Below are positions 1 to 8,466 of a DNA stretch of 64,000 bases, piece by piece. Position numbers and translations under genes: made by a program. This DNA is from Pararhodobacter sp. Its GTDB lineage: Bacteria; Pseudomonadota; Alphaproteobacteria; Rhodobacterales; Rhodobacteraceae. Position 1 is the first letter of the stretch; each line of letters starts with the position of its first letter. The stretch covers positions 62,001-126,000 of the forward strand of contig JAFIEK010000008.1 in assembly GCA_020832545.1 (NCBI GenBank). The letters are read 5' to 3'. The notes beneath the pieces are model-generated. The model saw nothing but the letters and a program-made list of their open reading frames with translations. It did no database searches and was not told where the DNA came from.

Positions 1-581
1 AACGACGCCTCCTCGCCCTGCATGAACTCCTCGATCACCACGGTTGATCCGGCGGCATCGTAGTTGCCGCCGAACATGGCTTTGACGGCATCCAGCGCCT
101 CGTCAATCGTCTCGGGGATCACCACGCCCTTGCCCGCGGCCAACCCGTCGGCCTTGATCACCAACGGCAGACCCTTGTCGGTGATGTAGGATCGCGCATC
201 AGTGGCATTGTCGAAGCGCGCCCAGCCAGCGGTCGGCGCGCCCACCGCATCGCAGATTTCCTTGGTAAAGGCTTTAGATGCCTCCAGCCGCGCCGCCGCC
301 GCCGAGGGGCCAAAACAGGCGATCCCGGCGCCGCGCAAGGCGTCCGCGACACCCGCAGCCAAGGGGCCCTCAGGGCCGATCACCACAAAATCAATGGCGT
401 TTTCTTCGCAGAACCGCACCACCAGCGCACCGTTTTCGGCTTTCAGATCCGCGCATTCGGCGATCAGGGCGATCCCGGCATTGCCCGGCGCGACGATCAG
501 CCGGTCGCATTTGGGGTTCTGCTTGATCGCCCAAGCCAGCGCATGTTCGCGCCCGCCGCCGCCGAGAACCAGAATGTTCAT
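1..581 (-). CDS. purD: Phosphoribosylamine-glycine ligase (GAR synthetase), N-terminal part
   Basis: This gene encodes GAR synthetase, which uses ATP to join glycine to 5-phosphoribosylamine in the cytoplasm, the second step of purine synthesis. About 193 N-terminal residues are present and the C-terminus lies beyond the left edge. The translation opens with MNILVLGGGGREHALAWAI, the N-terminal glycine-rich loop of PurD. VIGPEGPLAAGVADAL follows near residue 70, and the start of the ATP-grasp domain (VIKADGLAAGKGVVI) near residue 140. The ATG at 579-581 is chosen because the family starts immediately before this loop. The gene diverges from xseA with about 70 bp between starts, so a shared promoter region is likely. 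Confidence 0.96.
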   Translation of the reverse strand, partial: MNILVLGGGGREHALAWAIKQNPKCDRLIVAPGNAGIALIAECADLKAENGALVVRFCEENAIDFVVIGPEGPLAAGVADALRGAGIACFGPSAAAARLEASKAFTKEICDAVGAPTAGWARFDNATDARSYITDKGLPLVIKADGLAAGKGVVIPETIDEALDAVKAMFGGNYDAAGSTVVIEEFMQGEEAS

Positions 582-653
582 GTGCCTCACCCCTTGGCCA
601 CCGTTGCCCGGCGTTCTAAGGTCTGTTGTGCAGCGTGACAAGCCAGAGGGCTC

Positions 654-2222
654 ATGGACCTGATCGACGACAACGAGCCGGGCACAAACGCCCATGATTT
701 CACCGTGTCCGAAATTTCAGGGGCGGTGAAACGGGTGATTGAGGGTGAATTTGGCCGCGTTCGCGTGCGTGGCGAGGTGGGGCGCGTGGTGGTGGCGCGC
801 ACCGGGCACATGTATTTCGACCTCAAGGATGACCGCGCGGTGATCGCGGCAATCAGCTGGAAAGGGCAGGTCGCGCGCATGACCGTGCGGCCCGAAGAGG
901 GGATGGAGGTCATCGCCACCGGGCGCCTGACCACCTTCGCACCGCAGTCGAAATACCAGTTGCAGGTCGAAAACGTCGAACCGGCGGGCGCGGGCGCGCT
1001 GATGGCGATGCTGGAGGCGCGTAAGGCAAAGCTTGCCGCCGAGGGGCTGTTCGATACGGCGCGCAAACGGCCCATTCCGTATCTTCCGCAGGTCGTCGGG
1101 GTCATCACCTCACCCACCGGCGCAGTAATCCGCGACATCCTGCACCGGCTGGCCGACCGCTTCCCGCGCCGGGTGATCGTCTGGCCGGTGGCAGTGCAGG
1201 GGGAGCGTTGCCCTGCCGATGTGGTGCGCGCCATCGAAGGGTTCAATGCATTGGTGCCCGGTGGGCCTGTACCCCGGCCTGATGTGCTGATCGTGGCGCG
1301 TGGCGGCGGCTCGATCGAGGATCTGTGGGGGTTCAACGACGAAGCGGTGGTGCGGGCAGCGGCGGCCAGTGATATCCCGCTGATTTCGGCAGTCGGACAT
1401 GAAACCGATACCACGCTGATCGATTTCGCATCAGATCTACGCGCCCCCACCCCCACGGCAGCCGCCGAACTGGCGGTGCCGGTGCGCGCCGACCTTCTGG
1501 CGCAAGTGGCCAATCTGGGCGCACGACTGGAGCGCGCGGGCAAGGGCGCGGTGCAGACGCGCGGCCAGCGGCTGCGCGACCTGGGCCGCGCCCTGCCCCG
1601 GCTGGAAGCGCTGCTTTCCGGCCCTGCACAGCGCTTTGATCTGGTCGCCGGGCGCTTTGCAGGATCTCTGCGCGCGCTGGCTGACCGCAAGCGGCTGGCG
1701 CTGGGGCAGGCATCGGCGGGGCTGCGGCCCGGCACGCTGACCAGCCGCGCCACCAGCCGATCCGAATCACTTGATCGCCTCGGCACCCGGCTGGCCCCGG
1801 CGCTGCAACGCGGGATTGACCGGCGTGGCGAAAGGCTGGCCGGGCTGCGGCTGAACCGTGCCCGGCTTCTGACCGATATCGCCCGCGCGCGGCCCGGGCT
1901 GACCACCCTGAACGCCCGCATCAGCGCTGCCGCCCATGCGCAACTGCAACGCACTCGCGACAAGCTTGGTGCGCTGGATCGCATGCACCAGTCGCTGGGA
2001 TACCGCGAAACGCTCGCGCGCGGCTTTGCCGTCCTGCGCGGCCCCGACAGCACGCCGCTCACCCGCACCGAAACTGCCCGGGCCCTTCCCCGCCTGACGA
2101 TTGAGCTGCGTGACGGCCAGTTTGACGCAGCCCCCCTTCAGTCTGATACCCCACCCGAACCACCCCGCAAGCCACGACGCGTCAAACCCGCCCCCCCTCC
2201 TGACCAAGGCTCACTTTTCTGA
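654..2222 (+). CDS. xseA: Exodeoxyribonuclease VII large subunit
   Basis: XseA is the catalytic large subunit of exonuclease VII, which cuts single-stranded DNA into oligonucleotides in both directions during repair and recombination. The 522-residue protein has the usual order. An N-terminal OB-fold lies around residues 15-110 (VRGEVGRV, HMYFDLKD). The catalytic region contains GVITSPTGAV near residue 148, RGGGSIEDLW near 205, and SAVGHETD shortly after. A long coiled-coil-rich C-terminal half ends in a basic, proline-rich tail. Length fits the family, which is somewhat longer in alphaproteobacteria than in E. coli. The small subunit gene xseB is not in the window. Confidence 0.96.
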   Translation: MDLIDDNEPGTNAHDFTVSEISGAVKRVIEGEFGRVRVRGEVGRVVVARTGHMYFDLKDDRAVIAAISWKGQVARMTVRPEEGMEVIATGRLTTFAPQSKYQLQVENVEPAGAGALMAMLEARKAKLAAEGLFDTARKRPIPYLPQVVGVITSPTGAVIRDILHRLADRFPRRVIVWPVAVQGERCPADVVRAIEGFNALVPGGPVPRPDVLIVARGGGSIEDLWGFNDEAVVRAAAASDIPLISAVGHETDTTLIDFASDLRAPTPTAAAELAVPVRADLLAQVANLGARLERAGKGAVQTRGQRLRDLGRALPRLEALLSGPAQRFDLVAGRFAGSLRALADRKRLALGQASAGLRPGTLTSRATSRSESLDRLGTRLAPALQRGIDRRGERLAGLRLNRARLLTDIARARPGLTTLNARISAAAHAQLQRTRDKLGALDRMHQSLGYRETLARGFAVLRGPDSTPLTRTETARALPRLTIELRDGQFDAAPLQSDTPPEPPRKPRRVKPAPPPDQGSLF

Positions 2223-2262
2223 TTTCATCTACTCAGAAATATCCTCGGGGGCAGGCGCGCAG
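2223..2262 (+). repeat. Degenerate copy of the dispersed intergenic repeat
   Basis: Directly after xseA the sequence has the pattern TTTCATCT...AAATATCC..CGGGGG. This matches the head of the better-preserved copies at 32001, 43806 and 45652. The hairpin-forming tail of those copies is absent or too diverged to recognise. The match is by eye and short. Confidence 0.4.
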
Positions 2263-2310
2263 CGACGGGGGGCAGACAGCTTCCCTCCGCCGACACCACA
2301 GCCGGAGCGG

Positions 2311-2339
2311 TTGCATCGCAGCAAGCACAAAGGCATATA
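2311..2339 (+). promoter_or_regulatory. Possible sigma-70-type promoter for accA
   Basis: TTGCAT (2311-2316) and CATATA (2334-2339) are separated by 17 bp and lie about 40 bp before the accA start. The hexamers are imperfect, so this is a plausible but unproven promoter. Confidence 0.35.
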
Positions 2340-2376
2340 GAGCGCTCACGACAGCTGATCGGCGCAGGAGACGGGC

Positions 2377-3336
2377 ATGAACTATCTCGAATTCGAAAAA
2401 CCTCTGGCCGAGATCGAAGGCAAAGCCACTGAGCTGCGCGCGATGGCCCGCAACAATCCCGAGATGGATGTCGAAAAAGAGGCCGTGGCGCTGGATCGCA
2501 AGGCCGATCAATTGCTGAGCGAACTCTACCGCAACCTCACGCCGTGGCGCAAATGTCAGGTCGCGCGCCACCCCGACCGCCCACACTGCAAGGACTACAT
2601 CGAGGCGCTCTTTTCTGAATACACACCGCTGGCGGGTGATCGTAATTTCGCCGACGATCACGCGATCCTCGGAGGAATTGCCCGACTTGACGATAAGCCA
2701 GTGGTCGTGATGGGGCAGGAAAAGGGCTGGGATACCAAGTCACGCATCGCCCACAACTTCGGCATGGCCCGGCCCGAGGGATACCGCAAGGCGATCCGCC
2801 TGATGGACCTCGCGCATCGCTTCAAGCTGCCGGTGATCACGCTGGTGGACACGCCGGGCGCTTATCCGGGCAAGGGCGCGGAAGAACGTGGGCAGGCCGA
2901 AGCCATTGCCCGTTCGACCCAAAAATGCCTGGAGATCGGGGTGCCCTTGGTGTCAGTGGTGATCGGCGAGGGCGGCTCGGGCGGGGCGGTGGCGCTGGCC
3001 ACGGCAAACCGGGTTCTGATGCTGGAGCATTCGGTCTATTCGGTCATCTCGCCCGAAGGCTGCGCCTCGATCCTGTGGAAGGATTCCGACAAGATGCGCG
3101 AGGCCGCCGAGGCGTTGCGGCTGACGCCTCAGGACCTGCTGAAACTGGGCGTGATCGACGCCATCATCCCCGAACCGCGCGGCGGTGCACAGCGCGACCG
3201 TGCCGCCGCGATCGGGGCGGTGGGCACGGCGCTGCGCGATACGCTGGGCAAGCTGTCCGGCATGGATGGTGCGGCGCTGATTGATCAACGGCGGCGGAAA
3301 TTTCTGGACATGGGCAAGAAGGGGCTGGCGGCCTGA
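2377..3336 (+). CDS. accA: Acetyl-CoA carboxylase carboxyltransferase subunit alpha
   Basis: AccA forms the carboxyltransferase with AccD and moves the carboxyl group from biotin on AccB to acetyl-CoA, giving malonyl-CoA for fatty acid synthesis. The 319-residue protein has the family N-terminus ([14 protein letters not shown]), [15 protein letters not shown] near residue 65, and the crotonase-fold signatures [18 protein letters not shown] (about 155) and [12 protein letters not shown] (about 195). [17 protein letters not shown] follows. Length is normal. A GGAGACGG ribosome binding site precedes the ATG. It stands alone here, as accA often does, apart from accBC and accD. Confidence 0.97.
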   Translation: MNYLEFEKPLAEIEGKATELRAMARNNPEMDVEKEAVALDRKADQLLSELYRNLTPWRKCQVARHPDRPHCKDYIEALFSEYTPLAGDRNFADDHAILGGIARLDDKPVVVMGQEKGWDTKSRIAHNFGMARPEGYRKAIRLMDLAHRFKLPVITLVDTPGAYPGKGAEERGQAEAIARSTQKCLEIGVPLVSVVIGEGGSGGAVALATANRVLMLEHSVYSVISPEGCASILWKDSDKMREAAEALRLTPQDLLKLGVIDAIIPEPRGGAQRDRAAAIGAVGTALRDTLGKLSGMDGAALIDQRRRKFLDMGKKGLAA

Positions 3337-3360
3337 GCGGACTGGAGGCTTCAGTGAGGT

Positions 3361-3395
3361 GCCGCCCTCGGGGGCATCGAACCCCCGAGGGCGGC
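3361..3395. terminator. 14-bp perfect inverted repeat between convergent genes
   Basis: GCCGCCCTCGGGGG at 3361-3374 and its exact reverse complement at 3382-3395 enclose a 7-nt loop. It sits between accA and the convergent PPOX gene, where a bidirectional terminator would be expected. Neither side has a T-run, so it may stop transcription weakly or protect transcript 3' ends. Confidence 0.6.
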
Positions 3396-3439
3396 CCTGC
3401 CGGGAAGACCGGGCACCGATACCGCCACCGCTTGGCCCT

Positions 3440-4045
3440 TCACCACATTGTGCCCGCCGCCCTTCCGGGCCATTCGGCATCATAGGACGCCCCGTTTATC
3501 GCGCCCTCAGATATCTCGGCGAGCATCTGTCCCACACTGGGAAGCCCCTGCGCACAATCCCCGTCACGCCAAAGACCAGAGCGGATCAACGCCCGCGCGC
3601 ATTGGCTGTAGACTTCGTTCAGCGATATTACGACAACCAGTTTCGGCAGCGTTTCCTTGCGCGCGAACCGGGCCAGAAGCGCCGGATCGGTCGAAAGCCG
3701 GGCGTGGCCATTCACCCGCATCACTGTCGTAGAGCCAGCCACCATGAACGCCAGCGACATGCGCCCATCGCGCAGGATATTGCGAAGGCTGTCAATGCGG
3801 TTATTGCCGCGCCAGTCCGGCATCAAAAGTGTGCCCGGATCCAGCACCTGCACGACCGGGCCTTCATCGCCGCGCGGCGAGCAATCGGTCCCTTCAGGCC
3901 CGACGGTGGACAACAGGCAAAAGCGGCTGCGCTCGATCCAGGCCCGATAAGCCGGGGTCAGACGGCGCGCAACCTTGATCATCGCGGCCTCGGGCGGGGC
4001 GCCGTAGAGTGCCGCAAGGGCCGCTTCATTGTCGATCCAGTGCAT
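3440..4045 (-). CDS. Pyridoxamine 5'-phosphate oxidase-family FMN-binding protein
   Basis: A 201-residue split-barrel flavoprotein of the PPOX-like superfamily, in the subgroup of small FMN-dependent proteins of unknown substrate rather than true PdxH. Visible features are FCLLSTVGPEGTDCSPRGDE (about 43-62), LLMPDWRGNNRIDSLRNIL (about 73-91), where family members bind FMN phosphate, and a C-terminal GLWRDGD segment. It follows plsC by 38 bp on the same strand, so it is probably the last gene of the ftsE-ftsX-plsC transcript. Its reaction cannot be read from the sequence; reduction of a flavin, F420-like or heme-related substrate is possible. Confidence 0.85.
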   Translation of the reverse strand: MHWIDNEAALAALYGAPPEAAMIKVARRLTPAYRAWIERSRFCLLSTVGPEGTDCSPRGDEGPVVQVLDPGTLLMPDWRGNNRIDSLRNILRDGRMSLAFMVAGSTTVMRVNGHARLSTDPALLARFARKETLPKLVVVISLNEVYSQCARALIRSGLWRDGDCAQGLPSVGQMLAEISEGAINGASYDAEWPGRAAGTMW

Positions 4046-4083
4046 ATTTGCACCCCTCCCCGCTTTCGCCAGCGCATAATTCG

Positions 4084-4821
4084 TCAGTGCTTGGACACGT
4101 CGAACCCCGCCTCGGCCATCAACACATCCGACTGCGCTTCAACATCACCCTTGAGCTTGTTCATGAAATCGCGCAGCGGCAGGCCCGGCGGGATCACCGG
4201 CAGGAACTCAACCACGGCTAGCCCCGGTGCACGGTAGATCCGTCGGCGCGGCCAGAACAGGCCCACGTTGCAGGCCACAGGCACGCAGGGCACGCCCATC
4301 TCCTGATACAACACCCCGGTTCCGACCTTGTAGTCACGCTCGGCCCCCGGCGCCACGCGCGTGCCTTGCGGATAGATGATCAGTTGCCCCGGCTCCTGCT
4401 GGCCCGAAGCGACCCGCGCCAGCATCGCCTTGATCGCCGCGCCACGCCGCCCGCGATCAACAGGCACACAGCCGATCCGTTTGGCATACCAGCCCAGAAT
4501 CGGCGTCCAGATCAGCTCTTTTTTCATGATGAACTTGGGGCGCGGCAGTTCGCTGACCAAAATGATGATGTCAAAGAACGACTGATGCTTGGCGGCGATC
4601 ATCACCTCGCCTGTCGGAATTTCGCCACGCACCTCGGATCGCAGGCCGATCATCCAGCTTGCCGTCCATCGTACATAGCGGCACCAAGTGTGCACCCCCG
4701 CGAATGCCCCACGCCGGTCGATGATCGCCCAAGGGGTAAAAAAGACCGCCATGATCGCCATCATCGCATAGGCCTGCCCGGCAAAGACGATCGACCGCAG
4801 CCACTGGAATGCGTAGGCCAT
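4084..4821 (-). CDS. plsC: 1-acyl-sn-glycerol-3-phosphate acyltransferase
   Basis: PlsC transfers an acyl chain to lysophosphatidic acid to make phosphatidic acid at the inner membrane. The 245-residue protein has an N-terminal hydrophobic anchor (about 10-35) and the catalytic HX4D motif as HQSFFD near residue 79. GCVPVDRG follows (about 118), and the phosphate-binding motif reads PQGTR (about 150) instead of the usual EGTR. The ATG shares one base with the ftsX stop codon (TGATG at 4819-4823), so translation is likely coupled to ftsX. Several plsC paralogues are common in these bacteria, so its exact acyl preference is unknown. Confidence 0.9.
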   Translation of the reverse strand: MAYAFQWLRSIVFAGQAYAMMAIMAVFFTPWAIIDRRGAFAGVHTWCRYVRWTASWMIGLRSEVRGEIPTGEVMIAAKHQSFFDIIILVSELPRPKFIMKKELIWTPILGWYAKRIGCVPVDRGRRGAAIKAMLARVASGQQEPGQLIIYPQGTRVAPGAERDYKVGTGVLYQEMGVPCVPVACNVGLFWPRRRIYRAPGLAVVEFLPVIPPGLPLRDFMNKLKGDVEAQSDVLMAEAGFDVSKH

Positions 4822-5711
4822 CAGCTATCCCTTTTCAGAACACGCTGCGCAGAGGCCAGAGTTGCCGCCCAGGCCACTGCTGCCGCCAGCAGCGGAATGA
4901 CCAGCGGCACCAGCCAACCCACGCCCTGAAAGCCCAGTCCGGTCAGAAACCCGCCCGCCTGTTGCACCGTCGGCATCAGCGCCACCGCAGCCATCCCCAG
5001 CGCCGTTCCTGCCGCTGCACCGGCAAAGCCGCGCAAAGTAAAACGGCGGACGAAAGCGCGGGCGATAAAGCGGTCCTGCGCCCCGACCAGCCGCAGCACG
5101 CGGATCACCTGCGCATTGGCCGCCAGCGAGAAACTTGCCGCAAGGGCAATCATTGCCGCCATCGCAGCCATGATCAGCACGATCGACAACACTGCCAGCC
5201 CCCGCAACACGCCCGCAGCCTGCACCAAGGGGCGGCGCCAGCGGTTGTGGTCATCAAGCACCGCGCCAGGGGCCTCGGCGGACAGGCGCATCCGCAGGCC
5301 AACCGCGTCAAAACCATCAGGCGCCTCGATGATCTCGATCAGGCGCGGCAAGGTCAGTGCCTCCACCGGCAGATCTGGCCCGAACCAGGGCTCCAGCAGC
5401 GCGCGCTGTTCGTCTGCCTCCAGCACCCGGGTCGAGGCAATGCCGGGCGTGGTGCGCAAGACCTCCAGCGCCGTGGCGGTCTGTTCAGCGATCTGGCCCG
5501 GCGGCGCGGACAGCCGCAAGGTGGCGGTTTGCGCCAGCGTTTGCGACCAGCGGTCGGCCAACTGGCCCGAGGCCATGGACAGTGCCAGTGCAAAAACCGC
5601 CAGGAAGGCCATCGCCGCCGCCGTGACACTGGTCAGCACAGCGGTGAAACCTGAAGAAGGCACCACCCGTGCCGGATCATCGAATGCGCTGCGCTGCTTG
5701 CGGGCCATCAC
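4821..5711 (-). CDS. ftsX: Cell division protein FtsX
   Basis: FtsX is the membrane subunit of the FtsEX complex, an ABC-transporter-like machine that activates peptidoglycan hydrolases at the division site and does not transport a substrate. The 296-residue protein has a cytoplasmic N-terminus, a first membrane segment around 25-48, a periplasmic loop of roughly 110 residues, and three C-terminal membrane segments (about 165-190, 220-245 and 260-285). It is divergent in sequence, as alphaproteobacterial FtsX proteins are. It is assigned mainly from topology and from overlapping ftsE by 4 bp (ATGA at 5708-5711). Confidence 0.9.
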   Translation of the reverse strand: MMARKQRSAFDDPARVVPSSGFTAVLTSVTAAAMAFLAVFALALSMASGQLADRWSQTLAQTATLRLSAPPGQIAEQTATALEVLRTTPGIASTRVLEADEQRALLEPWFGPDLPVEALTLPRLIEIIEAPDGFDAVGLRMRLSAEAPGAVLDDHNRWRRPLVQAAGVLRGLAVLSIVLIMAAMAAMIALAASFSLAANAQVIRVLRLVGAQDRFIARAFVRRFTLRGFAGAAAGTALGMAAVALMPTVQQAGGFLTGLGFQGVGWLVPLVIPLLAAAVAWAATLASAQRVLKRDS

Positions 5712-6379
5712 AGATCGGCCCCCGCTGCCTGCAACCGCCGCTCGGAAATGCGCAGCACCCGCGCCGACACCTGCGGCTTGGCCACGCGGATCAGATTCAG
5801 ATCATGGGTGGCAATCATCACCGCCGTGCCCATCTTGTTCAACTCGATCAGCAGGGCCAGCAGACGCATCGACATCTCCCAGTCAATATTGCCCGTCGGC
5901 TCGTCGGCCAACACCACGTCAGGCGACATGATCACCGCCCGCGCCAACGCCGCGCGTTGCCGTTCACCGCCTGACAGCGTAGGCGGCAAGGCATCGGCAT
6001 GGCTTTCCAGCCCAACCCAGGTCAGCAATTCGCCAAGGTCGTTCTTGGGCACAGGTCGACCGGCCACAAGAAAGGGCAGCGCGATGTTTTCGGCAACGCT
6101 CAGATGATCCAGAAACCGGCAATCCTGATGGATCACCCCGATCCGGCGGCGGATATCGGCAAGTCCGTCGCGCCCGATCTTTCGCCGGTCCTCGCCAAAA
6201 AGTTCCACCCGGCCGCTGCTGGGCACCAGTTCTCCGTAGCACAGCTTCAAAAGCGTGGTCTTGCCCGCGCCGGAAGGGCCGGTCAGGAAATGGAAAGCAC
6301 CGGGTGCAATGCTCATTTCAACCCCGGTCAGCAATTCGCGGTCGCCGTAGCCATGTGCAACATTTGTAAGCTTGATCAC
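5708..6379 (-). CDS. ftsE: Cell division ATP-binding protein FtsE
   Basis: FtsE is the ATPase of FtsEX and drives conformational signals across the membrane to cell-wall hydrolases. The 223-residue protein has a full ABC domain: Walker A GPSGAGKTT (about 34-42), Q-loop HQD near 84, signature LSGGERQ (about 135), Walker B VVLADEPTGN (about 155) and H-loop THD (about 190). The first gene of the leftward ftsE-ftsX-plsC-PPOX run, it diverges from the zinc-ribbon gene across about 145 bp that must hold both promoters. Confidence 0.95.
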   Translation of the reverse strand: MIKLTNVAHGYGDRELLTGVEMSIAPGAFHFLTGPSGAGKTTLLKLCYGELVPSSGRVELFGEDRRKIGRDGLADIRRRIGVIHQDCRFLDHLSVAENIALPFLVAGRPVPKNDLGELLTWVGLESHADALPPTLSGGERQRAALARAVIMSPDVVLADEPTGNIDWEMSMRLLALLIELNKMGTAVMIATHDLNLIRVAKPQVSARVLRISERRLQAAGADL

Positions 6380-6525
6380 GCGACCCCCACATCCCGCAGC
6401 AAACCGTGCGCGCCCTCGCGGCTCCGGCCTTGGAACTTGACTGAGTGCTTGCTACAACAGCAAGACAGCAGAGCCAATGGCCGAGGCGTGCGACCGGAAC
6501 AAAACCGGCGGGATTTGGGGGTAGG

Positions 6526-7239
6526 ATGCGACTGACCTGTCCGAACTGCAAGGCGCAGTATGAAATCGACGGCAGCGCCATCCCCGAAACGGGCCGCGAT
6601 GTCCAGTGTTCGGCCTGTGGAACCACGTGGTTCCAATACCCTGAAACTCATGACGGCTCCTCGACCGCAGAGGACGATGAGCCAGTTGACGGGTCTGCCA
6701 GCACACCGACAGCACCGCCGCGCATTGACCAGTCGGTGCTCGATGTGCTGCGCGAAGAGGCGGAACGCGAACTTGCTGAGCGGCGGCGCGGCACCCCCTC
6801 GACGCTGGAAATTCAGGGAGATCTGGGCCTGGTGTCGCGCCCACGCCCATCAGGCACCGGCGAGAGCGTTGACGGTGGCACCGCTGATGACTCCGGTGCC
6901 GCGCCCACCGCACCCAGCCGCCGCAACCTTTTGCCCGATATCGAGGAACTCAGCTCCACCCTTCAGCCGGGCAATGCGCCGCGCCGCATGGGCAACGCCG
7001 AAGCCGCCCTGCCGCCGGTCGAGCCCGATGATCGCGCGGGATTCCGGCAAGGGCTGTCGCTGGTACTTCTGGTCGCGATTCTGCTGGTGGGCCTTTATGC
7101 GCTGGCCCCCATGATTGCGCAGTATGTCCCGGCGCTGGCCGATCCGTTGGCTGGGTATGTGGCCATGCTGGACAGCCTGCGGGCCTGGCTCGCCGACAGC
7201 ATGCGGGGTCTGATCGCGCGGGTTTCTGCGGGTGGCTGA
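6526..7239 (+). CDS. MJ0042-type zinc-ribbon membrane protein
   Basis: A 237-residue protein with an N-terminal zinc ribbon of the MJ0042/zinc_ribbon_4-5 type. CPNC (residues 5-8) and CSAC (about 29-32) give four zinc-binding cysteines in the first 35 residues. A long acidic, low-complexity stretch follows to about residue 165. A single membrane helix (LVLLVAILLVGLYALAP) lies near 180-200, followed by a short extracytoplasmic tail. The ATG at 6526 is chosen because the zinc ribbon begins immediately after it. Homologues are widespread in Rhodobacterales, usually beside ftsE. Function is unknown; a role linked to division is an inference from position only. Confidence 0.85.
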   Translation: MRLTCPNCKAQYEIDGSAIPETGRDVQCSACGTTWFQYPETHDGSSTAEDDEPVDGSASTPTAPPRIDQSVLDVLREEAERELAERRRGTPSTLEIQGDLGLVSRPRPSGTGESVDGGTADDSGAAPTAPSRRNLLPDIEELSSTLQPGNAPRRMGNAEAALPPVEPDDRAGFRQGLSLVLLVAILLVGLYALAPMIAQYVPALADPLAGYVAMLDSLRAWLADSMRGLIARVSAGG

Positions 7240-7353
7240 ATTCCGCCGGGCGGGTGCGACCATGTTACGAGGAATCTTACGCGAGTTTCATGTGACAATT
7301 GGATGAAGATGTGTTGCAATACATGTGTTCAATGCGTTTAGAGGAGGACATCC

Positions 7354-7521
7354 ATGTCGCTGACTTCCCATCTTGCCGAACTGCGCCGCAAGCACGAACT
7401 TCTCTCTGACAAAGTAGTCGAGGCGCAGCGCGCGCCAGGGACTGATGACCTGGCAATTGCCGAGATGAAGAAGCAGAAACTGCGCCTCAAGGAAGAGATT
7501 GGCCGTCTTTCGACCGCCTGA
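7354..7521 (+). CDS. DUF465 (YdcH-like) small coiled-coil protein
   Basis: A 55-residue protein, very likely real: a strong GAGGAGG ribosome binding site sits 6 bases before its ATG. The sequence (MSLTSHLAELRRKHELLSDK, then a KKQKLRLKEEI segment) fits the DUF465 family of short charged helical hairpins. No biochemical function is established for the family. Its last 35 bases overlap the end of the convergent DMT transporter gene. Confidence 0.88.
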   Translation: MSLTSHLAELRRKHELLSDKVVEAQRAPGTDDLAIAEMKKQKLRLKEEIGRLSTA

Positions 7522-8380
7522 CAGGCTTCCTCCCGGCGCGCGCGGCCAAAACCGCGCCGCCGGCAATCAAGGCAGCAGAAATGGCCAGCGTCGGCGTTGC
7601 CCTTGCGACCCCGGCCACCACCAGCACCAGCGTTGACAGCAGGGGTGCCGCATACGAGGCGGTGCCTAGAAGCTGGATATCCCCGCGCTTCACGCCGATA
7701 TCCCACGTGAAGAACGCCAATCCCACCGGGCCCAGCCCCAACGCCAGCACAGCGCCCCATCCCAGCGCACTCTCAGGCCATTGCGGCGTCTCTAGGAAGA
7801 GATGTGCGATGCCCGCAAGCACGCTTGAGGCCAGACAAAACACCGTGACAGCTGCCGTCGGCACATGACCCAGACGACGCGATATCAGTGAGTAGCTGGA
7901 CCATGTCAGCGCGGCCAGAAAGGCCAGTGCATACCCGGCCCCCGTGCCTTCCAGCGCGCCGATCCCTCCTGACACAATCAGCGCGGCCCCGGAAAAAGCC
8001 AGGAGGGCGCCAGCGACATGGCCCAAACGCAGCCGCTCGCCCGGCAACAGCCCCGAAAACAGCACGATCAGCAGCGGCCAGAGATAAGCGATTAACCCGG
8101 CCTCGGCGGGCGGTGCCAGACGCAAGGCGCTGAAATAGAGAAAGTGGTAACCGAAAAGCCCTGCTGTGCCGAAGGCGTAGACGGAAACCGGCACACCGCG
8201 CAGCTGCCGCAAACCGCCCGTGAACGCCAGCCAGACCAGCCCCACCCCGCCACCGATGGCGAAACAGAGCGCGTTCAGCAGAAGCGGCGGCACCGGGGCC
8301 GAGGCTACAGTGAACAACGCCAGAAGCGCCCAAAGCGCGACGGCCGAAAAACCGATCAATGATGCAGCATTGCGGGTCAT
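7487..8380 (-). CDS. DMT-family (EamA) transporter, YddG-like
   Basis: A 297-residue inner-membrane protein with about ten hydrophobic segments arranged as two EamA repeats, typical of drug/metabolite exporters. The N-terminal part (IGFSAVALWALLALFTVAS) and the ISRRLGHVPT region between repeats resemble the YddG aromatic-amino-acid exporter branch, so export of an amino acid or related metabolite is likely but not proved. It lies downstream of the phaB terminator on the same strand, and its 3' end overlaps the convergent DUF465 gene. Confidence 0.85.
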   Translation of the reverse strand: MTRNAASLIGFSAVALWALLALFTVASAPVPPLLLNALCFAIGGGVGLVWLAFTGGLRQLRGVPVSVYAFGTAGLFGYHFLYFSALRLAPPAEAGLIAYLWPLLIVLFSGLLPGERLRLGHVAGALLAFSGAALIVSGGIGALEGTGAGYALAFLAALTWSSYSLISRRLGHVPTAAVTVFCLASSVLAGIAHLFLETPQWPESALGWGAVLALGLGPVGLAFFTWDIGVKRGDIQLLGTASYAAPLLSTLVLVVAGVARATPTLAISAALIAGGAVLAARAGRKPVRRSKDGQSLP

Positions 8381-8419
8381 CGGCGGTTCATGCGTCAGCG
8401 CCGCGCAAGGCGCAACGAA

Positions 8420-8447
8420 AAAAGCCCGGGAAACATCCCGGGCTTTT
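8420..8447 (-). terminator. Intrinsic terminator of phaB
   Basis: A perfect 12-bp stem (AAAAGCCCGGGA, 4-nt loop, exact complement) lies 20 bp after the phaB stop. Read on the minus strand it ends in a run of six T, a textbook Rho-independent terminator that separates phaB from the downstream DMT gene. Confidence 0.9.
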
Positions 8448-8466
8448 GACTGGCATGGCGCCTTGG

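Noticed and set aside
587-2068. 493-residue antisense open frame inside xseA
   Set aside because: It is a high-GC shadow rich in Arg, Ser and Pro with no domain signature, while xseA on the other strand is unmistakable.
3361-3395. Possible tRNA T-arm (GGGGGTTCGATGCCCCC on the minus strand)
   Set aside because: The stem continues as a perfect 14-bp hairpin and there is no acceptor, D-arm or anticodon arm around it.
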